Part shown: positions 13,286 to 19,477 of the stretch, piece after piece | Position numbering within the stretch: position 1 is the stretch's first letter | How the letters are laid out: every line of letters starts with the position of its first letter | Source: a virus | Strand: one strand, 5' to 3' | Virus record (IMG/VR): IMGVR_UViG_3300030503_000267 | Coordinates: 1-46,785 of that record | DNA length: 46,785 bases | Notes under the pieces: generated by a model | The model's database searches: none | Told to the model about the DNA's origin: nothing | What the model saw: only the letters and a program-made list of their open reading frames with translations | Position numbers and translations under genes: made by a program

Positions 13286-13811
13286 CACCAACAACCACGG
13301 CGAGCGTCCCGTCTTTCTGGAACGACTCACACGCCTCAGCGGGCAAACGACCTTTAGGGAGCTAGGGGGCGGCGGTGGATCGCCCTACAGCGCGCGCGTG
13401 ATAGGCCATGAAAACGCGTTGACGCTGGCGTTGAGCATGGGTCGCAGGCGTATGCCGGTGGAGCGCATGGGGGAAACGGTTTACGTCCCCGATCCACGCG
13501 ATGTTGGCCCCGATATGGCTTACACGGTCGCCACAGCGGTTCCGTATCACCGAGAAAAGATCGTGGCATGGCTGGCGCGCAAACTGGCAACCGAGACAGG
13601 GCCAAAGGGTCGCAAGGCCATCAACTACCAAAACATCCTGGCCCAGCACGCGTACGAAATCGTTGCCTTTGGTTACTCGCGATCGCCTCTTCCAAAACGC
13701 TTACCCGTTTGCTGGGATGACTTGAAAGACATTGGCGTGGCCTGGCTATGGTGCCAAGTGGACGCGACGCTGGAACGGGCAGAACGGGCATTTACGAGGG
13801 AAACGGTATGA
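13257..13811 (+). CDS. Hypothetical protein, 184 aa, position of an antiterminator
   Basis: I chose ATG 13257 (MGLTQQVV) because AGGGA lies 5 bases before it; the frame is open upstream but has no good site. Residues about 35-45 are a Gly-rich loop (ELGGGGGSPYSARV), then a long helical region with YHREKIVAWLARKLATETG, and a C-terminal WLWCQVDATLERAERAF helix. Its size and place late in the early arm are those of Q-type late regulators, but I see no zinc finger or other Q signature, so this is only a positional idea. Confidence 0.6.
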   Translation: MGLTQQVVYDTNNHGERPVFLERLTRLSGQTTFRELGGGGGSPYSARVIGHENALTLALSMGRRRMPVERMGETVYVPDPRDVGPDMAYTVATAVPYHREKIVAWLARKLATETGPKGRKAINYQNILAQHAYEIVAFGYSRSPLPKRLPVCWDDLKDIGVAWLWCQVDATLERAERAFTRETV

Positions 13812-14083
13812 GCGGTCTTCGGTTTAAGGTTGGGGATTTGGCGCGTGTGGTTGTGGCTATGAATCCTAAAAACCAAGGAAGAATAATTGAGATAGGACTT
13901 TGCGGACCGTTTTTTGCAGGACAATTTGTTAAATACGGAGATAGAATTCTTAAGTTTTATTTCAACGCTGATTATCTTCATGGAGATAAAGAACAAGTTA
14001 GCGACTGGCAACTCCAACCCATCAACCCGCCCGCCGAACCCGCATCGATGACGCGAGAGACGGATTGCGAGGTAGAGGCGTAA
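13808..14083 (+). CDS. Hypothetical SH3/KOW-like protein, 91 aa
   Basis: The start overlaps the previous stop (ATGA). The N-terminal FKVGDLARVVVAMNPKNQGRIIEI resembles a KOW/SH3-type beta barrel, followed by FVKYGDRILKF. The base composition of this gene drops to AT-rich in the middle, unlike its neighbours. The C-terminal 25 residues are polar and low in complexity. Confidence 0.55.
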   Translation: MSGLRFKVGDLARVVVAMNPKNQGRIIEIGLCGPFFAGQFVKYGDRILKFYFNADYLHGDKEQVSDWQLQPINPPAEPASMTRETDCEVEA

Positions 14084-14250
14084 TGGGCACGAAACGCGAT
14101 CCCGATTGTACGAACTGCTGGGGCTACGGCTGGGTGTTGGATTACCTAGGCGGTTGCGGTGATCCCGATTGCTGCGGTGGACCTATGGAAGTTTCATGTC
14201 CCTATTGCGATAACGATTGGACGCCCGAGGATGAGGATGAGATGCCATGA
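14083..14250 (+). CDS. Cys-rich zinc-finger protein, 55 aa
   Basis: ATG 14083 follows a TAATG junction. Two CxxC-type knuckles (CTNC and CPYC) and GGCGDPDCCGG give seven Cys in 40 residues, a DnaJ-like or treble-clef zinc module. It ends in an acidic tail (EDEDEMP). ATGA overlap with the next gene. Confidence 0.55.
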   Translation: MGTKRDPDCTNCWGYGWVLDYLGGCGDPDCCGGPMEVSCPYCDNDWTPEDEDEMP

Positions 14251-14459
14251 GCAAGCTGAAATTAAAGACTGGCAAACGTGCCATCGTCCAGATCACGAAC
14301 TGGCCGCACCTCATGGGTCAAATTGTCGGGATAAAACAAAAATTAAAAACTAAACACCCGACGTATGAGGTTGGCTGCACGGTTCCATCAGGTTACGTCT
14401 TGGTGAGAGCAGACGACAACGTTCTATGGGTTCACCCTGATGATTTGCAAACCTTATAA
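14247..14459 (+). CDS. Hypothetical SH3/KOW-like protein, 70 aa
   Basis: The product reads KTGKRAIVQITNWPHLMGQIVGI...YVLVRADDNVLWVHPDDLQ, the plan of a small beta barrel similar to that of the gene at 13808. Both may be members of the same family of phage barrel proteins. Overlaps upstream by ATGA. Confidence 0.55.
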   Translation: MSKLKLKTGKRAIVQITNWPHLMGQIVGIKQKLKTKHPTYEVGCTVPSGYVLVRADDNVLWVHPDDLQTL

Positions 14460-14481
14460 CGACAATACATATGAGGAATAG

Positions 14482-14868
14482 ATGATGATAAAACGCTATT
14501 TTGAAGTCAGCGAAGTGCCAGATGTACTGTTTGACTGGTTAAATGAAAAAGTAACTGGTTTAATAGAGGAATATTGGGAAGACAATAAGCAAGTCGCATG
14601 GACTGAAGTGGAAGACGGAAAAATGGTTTTGACAGTCGCCGGCCCAGGAAAGGCTACGGTTGAAGATCCTTCGGGAGATAGTGATATCTATACATTGTCA
14701 TTTGACATTCTTGAACAATTGAAGGATTACAGCGACCCTTATGAGGGAATAGGTGGTCCGTGCAGTGACGAACAGCGCGAGGATATGCGCGAGCGTGCGG
14801 CCATGCTACGCAAAATGGCCGATTCTGTGGCTGATATGGCTGATCGCGCTGCTAAAGCCGGACAATAG
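14482..14868 (+). CDS. Hypothetical acidic protein, 128 aa
   Basis: The start is ATGATG at 14482 with GAGGAA about 5 bases before it. The acidic N-terminal domain (MIKRYFEVSEVPDVLFDWLNE) is followed by a C-terminal helix with ERAAMLRKMADSVADMADRAAKA. The gene is AT-richer than the head genes. Two hairpins follow it. Unknown function. Confidence 0.6.
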   Translation: MMIKRYFEVSEVPDVLFDWLNEKVTGLIEEYWEDNKQVAWTEVEDGKMVLTVAGPGKATVEDPSGDSDIYTLSFDILEQLKDYSDPYEGIGGPCSDEQREDMRERAAMLRKMADSVADMADRAAKAGQ

Positions 14869-14884
14869 TCATCCCATATAACGA

Positions 14885-14910
14885 CAAAGCCCCCGGTTAA
14901 GGAGGCTTTG
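14885..14910 (+). terminator. Hairpin after the 14482 gene (weak terminator candidate)
   Basis: CAAAGCC (14885-14891) pairs with GGCTTTG (14904-14910), with two further C-G pairs inside and a 6-base loop. No T tract follows, so it is more likely an RNA-processing or attenuation hairpin than a full intrinsic terminator. Confidence 0.3.
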
Positions 14911-14975
14911 AAGGTGTTGCAAAGAGGTCGTAAATTTGCAGGTCGATGCGAAAATTGCAGGTTTGACAAACAACA

Positions 14976-14999
14976 AACCCAGCTTTTAAGGGCTGGGTC
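14976..14999 (+). other. Hairpin in the leader of the DUF559 gene
   Basis: ACCCAGC (14977-14983) and GCTGGGT (14992-14998) form a perfect 7-bp stem with an 8-base loop, ending 11 bases before ATG 15010 and just before the GAGGTG ribosome site. It could limit readthrough or translation of the nuclease gene. Its presence argues against the longer open frame that starts at TTG 14908. Confidence 0.35.
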
Positions 15000-15009
15000 T
15001 GAGGTGACT

Positions 15010-15429
15010 ATGGAAAGAAAATACATGAAGCCTTTGCGCTGGCCTACAGATGCCGAGCAACACGCTTACATGCGCGAAAGGCAAGCTCAGAACAAAGCTA
15101 AGACAAAGAACAACAAGAATGAGCGTTGGGCGGCTGGTCGTCTAAAGGAAAGCGTAAAAAAATGGACCGAGCAAGCGCAGTGGGGATACAGATTATTTGA
15201 CTTTTGGTGTGCTGAACTTGGCGTTGCCGTCGAAATTGATGGCCCAGAGCATAACCAAAAGTATGACGCCCACCGGGACGAATACAACTACAGGCGAAGC
15301 GGCATTGTCGTCTTGCGCGTCAGAAATAGGAACGAGGAAGACATGCGCAGGTGTTTGCTTGCCATTGCTTCTGAATGTAGTTGGAAGGATCGAAAGGAAA
15401 AAATGGGCATAGCATCCAAGAGTAAGTAG
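15010..15429 (+). CDS. DUF559/Vsr-like PD-(D/E)xK endonuclease
   Basis: The 139-aa product has an N-terminal basic helical part and a C-terminal nuclease domain. That domain reads YRLFDFWCAELGVAVEIDGPEH, with the DUF559/Vsr signature of an Asp in the F-D-F strand and the E-I-D-G-x-x-H motif, followed by RDEYNYRRSGIVVLRV. I chose ATG 15010 because of GAGGTG just before it. Proteins of this family nick or cut DNA; some travel as homing nucleases. It is alone between two hairpin-rich gaps and AT-richer than the late genes, which suggests a moron-like insert. Confidence 0.75.
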   Translation: MERKYMKPLRWPTDAEQHAYMRERQAQNKAKTKNNKNERWAAGRLKESVKKWTEQAQWGYRLFDFWCAELGVAVEIDGPEHNQKYDAHRDEYNYRRSGIVVLRVRNRNEEDMRRCLLAIASECSWKDRKEKMGIASKSK

Positions 15430-15488
15430 GCGAGACGAAGGTTAGTCAGCGGGAAACTCGATCTTTTCGAAGAGCTTTAGGAGGCGAT

Positions 15489-15716
15489 ATGGAATCCGTA
15501 ATTGTCAAAGTCGCATCGGCCCTGAACGCAAAAGCGTTTGTCCCGTTTACCGTGTTACCTGCCGAATACGCTGGTAAGATGGTAGAAATTCGGATCATTA
15601 CGGAATCTGACATTGCCTCGATGCAACTGGCTGAAATGGATGCATTAGACGAACTTCCATGGGACGAAACGACAGATAACGTTCAGACAGATGACGAACA
15701 GATGATCTTGTTGTGA
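15489..15716 (+). CDS. Hypothetical acidic protein, 75 aa
   Basis: A strong AGGAGG site precedes ATG 15489. The N-terminal half is beta-like (MESVIVKVASALNAKAFVPF) and the C-terminal 30 residues are very acidic. It is the last gene before the late leader. No family is recognised. Confidence 0.6.
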   Translation: MESVIVKVASALNAKAFVPFTVLPAEYAGKMVEIRIITESDIASMQLAEMDALDELPWDETTDNVQTDDEQMILL

Positions 15717-15736
15717 AATGGCGTCAGATAGCCATT
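15717..15736 (+). terminator. Candidate terminator at the end of the early rightward arm
   Basis: AATGGC (15717-15722) and GCCATT (15731-15736) form a 6-bp stem with an 8-base loop, followed by a pyrimidine-rich TCTTCACCTCTT. The stem begins right after the stop of the acidic gene. The weak T tract keeps confidence low. Confidence 0.4.
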
Positions 15737-15745
15737 CTTCACCTC

Positions 15746-15941
15746 TTGACAACGGGTTTTAGCATGGCATCCTAGTACAATGCGAAAGCCGACACTAAAG
15801 TCTGCATTTTGCCCCTATTTTCGATGATTGTGAGATGCTGACTCACACGGGACAAACCTGTTAACCGCAAGTCGGTTATTCGTGCGGAATGTCAAGCCGG
15901 AAATCAGTACCGGCCATCGAAATAACCACACAGAGAACCCC
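15746..15941 (+). promoter_or_regulatory. Late promoter and structured leader
   Basis: TTGACA lies at 15746-15751 and TACAAT at 15776-15781, 24 bp apart. The spacing is not normal for sigma-70, so an activator or a different pairing of elements may be involved. About 150 bases of untranslated leader follow, with three hairpins: 15829-15847 (TGTGAG/CTCACA), 15862-15878 (TAACCG/CGGTTA) and 15896-15914 (GCCGG/CCGGC). A run of stem-loops at the start of a 26-kb late operon is what put-type antiterminator RNA or a regulated leader would look like; the sequence alone cannot decide. Confidence 0.45.
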
Positions 15942-16217
15942 ATGAACTGGCTACGCCGCTGGCTTCTCTCACCCGTTATCAACCGCCTGAACGTATTGGA
16001 GTTACATCTGATGACCGCATCAACCGATTTGACCGCGAACGTCGCCGCCCTTCAGGTTGCCGTTGAAGCTTACGAGGCCGCTGTAGCTGCTGCATCGGGC
16101 AATGACCCTGCCGTGGTTGCCGCCAATAGCGCCATTGTGGCCCTGACGGACGCGCTGAACACGGCAACGACCGCACTGAGCGCCGCGCCTGCACCATCTG
16201 AAGCGCCTGCCGCTTAA
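15942..16217 (+). CDS. Small coiled-coil protein at the head of the late operon, 91 aa
   Basis: The ATG 15942 product starts MNWLRRWLLSPVINRLNVLE, an amphipathic, possibly membrane-facing helix, followed by an Ala/Val-rich helical part (TANVAALQVAVEAYEAAVAAA) and a Pro/Ala tail. It precedes the lysis genes. It could be a lysis accessory or an envelope-associated protein; no family is certain. Confidence 0.55.
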   Translation: MNWLRRWLLSPVINRLNVLELHLMTASTDLTANVAALQVAVEAYEAAVAAASGNDPAVVAANSAIVALTDALNTATTALSAAPAPSEAPAA

Positions 16218-16234
16218 CCCTTTTCCAGTACCAC

Positions 16235-16251
16235 AGCTTTGCGCCAAAGCT
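16235..16251. other. Perfect hairpin between the coiled-coil gene and the endolysin
   Basis: AGCTTTG (16235-16241) and CAAAGCT (16245-16251) form a perfect 7-bp stem closing a 3-base loop. No T tract follows on either strand. The remaining 16218-16344 gap contains no gene that I can support. The hairpin may tune endolysin mRNA levels. Confidence 0.35.
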
Positions 16252-16344
16252 CCCATCGTGATGATGCCGGCGCGCTTCGCCTGCCCTGATTCTTCCCAAT
16301 CAACCCCCAAACAGCCGACACGCTGACTGGACTGGAAACCTTTT

Positions 16345-16860
16345 ATGCCACGTATCAGTGCTGAAGCCGCAGGCGGACAGAACGTCTGCGCCCTTCTCGA
16401 CACGATCGCGGCCAGTGAGATCGGCGGCCCATTGCTGGCGGCTAGTGACGATGGGTATAACGTCTTAGTTGGCAGCACGGCCGCCGAGCCACACTTATTC
16501 GACAGTTACGCCACACATCCGAACGTCTATAACGCGCGCTATAGCTCCACAGCCGCTGGGCGCTATCAGGAGTTGTTCCGTAACTGGGTCGCTTACAAGT
16601 CCGTTCTGAACTTGCCCGATTTTGGCCCAATGAGCCAAGACCTGATGGCAATTCGCCAAATTCAGGAGGCACATGCCATTCCCGCGATTCAGGCGGGACA
16701 GTTTGAGACAGCTATTGGCCTGATTTCCCATTTGTGGGCCAGTTTGCCTGGCGCAGGCTACGGGCAGCATGAGAACCAGATGGCCAGCCTTGTCGCCGCT
16801 TATACGGCTGCTGGCGGTCAAATCGCGTCGCTTTCTGGCGTCACCGGATCGGCGGCATGA
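16345..16860 (+). CDS. Endolysin, lambda R-like lytic transglycosylase (GH104)
   Basis: The 171-aa protein follows lambda gpR almost block for block: an N-terminal ALLDTIAASEIG with catalytic Glu25, GYNVLVGS, the AGRYQELFRNW segment, LPDFGPMSQDLMAIRQI, and WASLPGAGYGQHE. Lambda R cleaves the MurNAc-GlcNAc bond of peptidoglycan with formation of 1,6-anhydro ends. There is no signal peptide, so it should accumulate in the cytoplasm and depend on a holin. It heads the lysis cassette together with the holin candidates at 17373/17663 and the spanins at 17947/18266. Confidence 0.95.
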   Translation: MPRISAEAAGGQNVCALLDTIAASEIGGPLLAASDDGYNVLVGSTAAEPHLFDSYATHPNVYNARYSSTAAGRYQELFRNWVAYKSVLNLPDFGPMSQDLMAIRQIQEAHAIPAIQAGQFETAIGLISHLWASLPGAGYGQHENQMASLVAAYTAAGGQIASLSGVTGSAA

Positions 16861-16863
16861 CGG

Positions 16864-17391
16864 ATGCGCGAACGGGATTGGGCAGTGACTGATGCTAACG
16901 ATGACGACATCTCAGGCGTGCTACGGGCTGAAGAAGAAGCCATGAGCATTGCCGAGACACACGTCATGCGCTATGCCCCGTTTCGCTTGCTTCCCGAAGA
17001 GGTGGCGCTGCGCTATACGGCGGATTGGTTCAAGATTCTGGCAAAGAACGGAATCAGCAAGCGCGAAGCCACGGTCATGGCTCGCTCCGACTTTGCCCAG
17101 ATCGTCCAAGCTCTCAGGGGACGGACAGCCTCCATGCCCTACCTGGGTTCGGTACGGTTCGCCGCTCTGATCCATGTGGCGATGTTCATCACGGCTGAGG
17201 CGGTTCTGGCAATGAACGCCATGTGGGCCGCTTTACGCGCTCACGACTTTGAACGGGCGTCAGAAGAAATTCTGATGTCCAACTACCCCATGATGGTTGG
17301 CACGGAGCCAGAAGAGAAGCGCCGGGTTCTGGATCTCGCCCGCATGATGCGCACCGGTATTCTGACGACGGAATGGACGAGAGCGCAGTGA
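16864..17391 (+). CDS. Hypothetical helical protein beside the endolysin, 175 aa
   Basis: The frame opens at ATG 16864, four bases after the endolysin stop; GTG 16885 is an alternative. The helical product has a C-terminal stretch with HDFERASEEILMSNYPMMVG, then EEKRRVLDLARMMRTG, which recalls the last helices of lysozyme-like phage enzymes. No catalytic Glu motif can be pointed out, so the resemblance is weak. It sits between endolysin and holin-like genes and may belong to the lysis functions. Confidence 0.55.
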   Translation: MRERDWAVTDANDDDISGVLRAEEEAMSIAETHVMRYAPFRLLPEEVALRYTADWFKILAKNGISKREATVMARSDFAQIVQALRGRTASMPYLGSVRFAALIHVAMFITAEAVLAMNAMWAALRAHDFERASEEILMSNYPMMVGTEPEEKRRVLDLARMMRTGILTTEWTRAQ

Positions 17392-17666
17392 GCGAGGAAG
17401 GTTCTACGCCGCAACTGGCTTACGAAAGCTCGTTCAAGCGTCCTGTACCTCAATGGATGGTCTGGATGTTCATGGTGTTTGCAGGGGGTGGTGGCGCTGT
17501 CATCACTCGCCAGCAAGTGACTTCAACGAATCAAGACAATATGTCCATCATTTCCTCGCTCCGCAGCCAGATCGAAGGCGCGAACCAACGGTGTAACGAA
17601 TTGCGTACGCAGGACATGCGCGAGGACATGCGCGAGTACATCCACCGCGCGGATGACAAACGATGA
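17373..17666 (+). CDS. Membrane protein with one TM helix and a coiled coil (holin or antiholin candidate)
   Basis: The 97-aa product has a polar N-terminus, one TM helix (residues about 26-46, PQWMVWMFMVF plus a Gly-rich end) and a charged helical C-terminus. ATG 17373 overlaps the previous gene by 19 bp; GTG 17388 would give a GTGA coupling and is a real alternative. In position and topology it fits a class III holin or antiholin. It precedes a two-TM holin candidate, so the two may form a holin/antiholin pair. Confidence 0.6.
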   Translation: MDESAVSEEGSTPQLAYESSFKRPVPQWMVWMFMVFAGGGGAVITRQQVTSTNQDNMSIISSLRSQIEGANQRCNELRTQDMREDMREYIHRADDKR

Positions 17667-17947
17667 AACTGAAGCTGGCCCTTATCCCGTATGCCGATTA
17701 CGCCCACCGGCTTTGGTCGATGCGTTTCGCCATCATTGCCGCCGGTTATTCCGCTGCTGCGGGAGCTTGGGTTCTTTTGCCGCCTGACTGGCAGCCGCAC
17801 ATCGCCCTATGGGGCAAATGGGTACTGGCCTTTATCGGGGTAGCACTCCCTGCCATGTCAGCCGCCAGTCGCGTTGTAGCTCAGCCTGATTTGCACCAGG
17901 AGATATTGCAAAGCAAGGCGACCATCGATAACTCGGAGCATGCGTAA
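17663..17947 (+). CDS. Two-TM holin
   Basis: The 94-aa product has TM helices at about residues 21-39 and 52-70, a short polar link with PPDWQPH, and a hydrophilic C-terminus ending in Glu-His-Ala. That is class II holin topology (both ends inside). In function it would form membrane lesions that release the R-like endolysin at a set time. ATGA overlap upstream and a TAATG junction with the spanin downstream support one lysis operon. Confidence 0.7.
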   Translation: MKLKLALIPYADYAHRLWSMRFAIIAAGYSAAAGAWVLLPPDWQPHIALWGKWVLAFIGVALPAMSAASRVVAQPDLHQEILQSKATIDNSEHA

Positions 17948-18354
17948 TGCTTGCCATACTCGCCAAGGTTCCCTTGTGGTGCTGGATTTTGCTGGTTTGC
18001 CTGCTGGTGATGACCGGGATGTATATCGACATCCGATTCCTGACGGCTGATCTTGCCAAGGAAAAGGCGCAGAACGCCGCGTATGTCTCGGTACAGCAGA
18101 GCCAGCTCAGCACGATCGCTACGCTCACCGTCGCCAATCACAAATTCGCTGCTGACGCCCAGTCCGAAGCCGCCCTGTCCAAGACCTACCTACAGGCGGA
18201 AATCGACTATGCGAACCAGCAGCAGGCAAAAGCCAAGAAAGCGCAATCCTCGCTGGACGCCATTTATGCCCAACACCCCGAATCCAAGGCGTGGTCTGTG
18301 CTGCCTGTTGATTTGTCTGTCAGTAGCGAGCTGCGCGCCAACGCCGGCCGTTAA
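17947..18354 (+). CDS. Rz: i-spanin (Rz-like)
   Basis: The 135-aa protein has an N-terminal signal-anchor helix (residues about 8-26, VPLWCWILLVCLLVMTGMY) followed by a long periplasmic coiled coil rich in Ala, Gln and Lys. This is typical of Rz-type inner-membrane spanins, which link to Rz1 in the outer membrane and fuse the two membranes at lysis. The Rz1-like gene begins inside this gene in the +1 frame (18266) and runs past its end, an overlapping arrangement known from several phages. Confidence 0.8.
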   Translation: MLAILAKVPLWCWILLVCLLVMTGMYIDIRFLTADLAKEKAQNAAYVSVQQSQLSTIATLTVANHKFAADAQSEAALSKTYLQAEIDYANQQQAKAKKAQSSLDAIYAQHPESKAWSVLPVDLSVSSELRANAGR

Positions 18355-18568
18355 GACGCAGACTGTCACGGTATACCAGCCAACCTATGTGGCGATACCT
18401 GATGGATTGCTCTGCCCGAACGCCACGCCCAATCCGTGCCAGATGCCCGCTTTCCCTGAAACGCTGAATAACGGCACCCTGGCAAGCTACGTCCTGGCGC
18501 TGCAAACGGCGCTGAAGATCGACATCAACAAGCTGGAAAAGATTCAGGCGTTACAGCCCAAGCCATGA
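18266..18568 (+). CDS. Rz1: o-spanin (Rz1-like lipoprotein)
   Basis: I chose ATG 18266, giving 100 aa with a short basic N-terminus, a hydrophobic core (LCCLLICLSVASC) and the lipobox V-A-S-C at residues 20-23. Cleavage before Cys23 yields a 78-residue lipoprotein with no Asp at +2 (Ala), which fits outer-membrane sorting. It starts 89 bp before the end of the Rz frame. The mature part is Pro-rich at first (APTPAVKTQ) and helical at its C-terminus. Confidence 0.8.
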   Translation: MPNTPNPRRGLCCLLICLSVASCAPTPAVKTQTVTVYQPTYVAIPDGLLCPNATPNPCQMPAFPETLNNGTLASYVLALQTALKIDINKLEKIQALQPKP

Positions 18569-18720
18569 TTTTCGGATGCATCATCGTTGGCATGTTGTCC
18601 ATTGCGGCCTGTATTGCGCTTTGGATAGACTGGGAATGCACGCAGCACAAGAACTACATGGAGCAGTGCCGACGCCACGACGAAGCATTTACACGCCGTG
18701 ATCCCGAAACCTACGTGTGA
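18565..18720 (+). CDS. Small membrane protein, 51 aa
   Basis: ATG 18565 overlaps the o-spanin stop (ATGA). The N-terminal 20 residues (MIFGCIIVGMLSIAACIALW) are a signal-anchor or TM helix, with a polar, Cys-containing C-terminus. The LSIAAC stretch resembles a lipobox, so a second small lipoprotein cannot be excluded. Its role in lysis is possible by position only. Confidence 0.5.
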   Translation: MIFGCIIVGMLSIAACIALWIDWECTQHKNYMEQCRRHDEAFTRRDPETYV

Positions 18721-18729
18721 GGCAAGACC

Positions 18730-18879
18730 ATGACCGACCCGATTACCCCGACCGTCCCCGCGCCCCTCAGCCCAGCCAAGGGAATCCTTGCCGAGCTTGA
18801 GGCAAAGGTAGAGAAACTTGAGGGTGAGGCCAAGGAAGAGATCAAAGCCCTACTCGCCAAACTGAAGGCGCACGTCTGA
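18730..18879 (+). CDS. Small coiled-coil protein, 49 aa
   Basis: After a Pro-rich start (MTDPITPTVPAPLSPAKG) the product is one Lys/Glu-rich amphipathic helix with Leu/Ile heptads (LAELEAKVEKLEGEAKEEI). It probably dimerises. It is coupled to the next gene by a TGATG junction. Function unknown. Confidence 0.5.
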   Translation: MTDPITPTVPAPLSPAKGILAELEAKVEKLEGEAKEEIKALLAKLKAHV

Positions 18880-19019
18880 TGGGCACCATCGCGTTCGTCC
18901 TAGTCATCGCCGCTGCGGTGGTATTCGCCCTGGCGACTATCCCGGTATCGAGCCGGATCAACCTCGTTTCCCTTGGACTGCTGCTGCTTACGCTGGCGTT
19001 CCTTGTGGAACATCACTAG
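18879..19019 (+). CDS. Small hydrophobic membrane protein, 46 aa
   Basis: Two hydrophobic helices (residues 3-20 and 28-42) with a short turn (VSSRIN). Proteins of this type are frequent in phage and host genomes just upstream of terminase genes. It might be a holin-like or envelope protein; no signature decides this. Confidence 0.5.
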   Translation: MGTIAFVLVIAAAVVFALATIPVSSRINLVSLGLLLLTLAFLVEHH

Positions 19020-19031
19020 TTTGCATAATCT
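19003..19031 (+). promoter_or_regulatory. Candidate promoter in front of the terminase genes
   Basis: TTGTGG (19003-19008), 17 bp, then TAATCT (19026-19031) is an acceptable sigma-70 pattern. Transcription would begin at about 19038, one or two bases before ATG 19040, so the message would be leaderless. No Shine-Dalgarno is visible before that ATG. Confidence 0.3.
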
Positions 19032-19039
19032 GACAATGT

Positions 19040-19477
19040 ATGTCGGCCGGTAACAAAGGTGGCCGACCATCCAAGTACAAGGATGAGTTTGTCGTCAATG
19101 CCATCAAGCTGGTTAAGCTTGGCGCTGGCGATAGGGAAATAGCTGATTTCTTTCAGGTTTCAGAGTCCACTTTGAATTTATGGAAGCTTAAACATCCTGA
19201 GTTTTCGGAGGCCCTAAAACGTACCAAGGAAGAAATGGATGCTCAGGTGGAACAGTCTTTGTTCCGCAGGGCATTGGGTTATAGCCATAAGTCAGAGAAG
19301 GTCTTTCAGTTTCAAGGTCAGATCATCCGTGCCAAGACAATTGAGCATTACCCGCCTGATACGACATCAATGATCTTTTGGCTCAAGAACCGCCAGCCAG
19401 CCAAGTGGCGCGACCGCATAGAGCAAGCGCAAGGTGATGGGCCGGGACTTGACGACCCGGACCCTGATTGTGAGTAA
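19040..19477 (+). CDS. terS: Terminase small subunit
   Basis: The 145-aa protein has an N-terminal HTH (GRPSKYKDEFVVNAIKLVKLGAGDREIADFF with recognition helix ESTLNLWKLKHPEF, residues about 8-60), then an oligomerisation helix and an acidic tail. It binds the packaging start of the concatemer and hands DNA to the large subunit. It overlaps the large subunit gene by 41 bp. No ribosome site precedes ATG 19040. Confidence 0.88.
   Translation: MSAGNKGGRPSKYKDEFVVNAIKLVKLGAGDREIADFFQVSESTLNLWKLKHPEFSEALKRTKEEMDAQVEQSLFRRALGYSHKSEKVFQFQGQIIRAKTIEHYPPDTTSMIFWLKNRQPAKWRDRIEQAQGDGPGLDDPDPDCE

Noticed and set aside
14908-15009. Longer version of the DUF559 nuclease with an N-terminal CxxC
   Set aside because: It would start with TTG inside one hairpin and read through another; ATG 15010 has a good GAGGTG.
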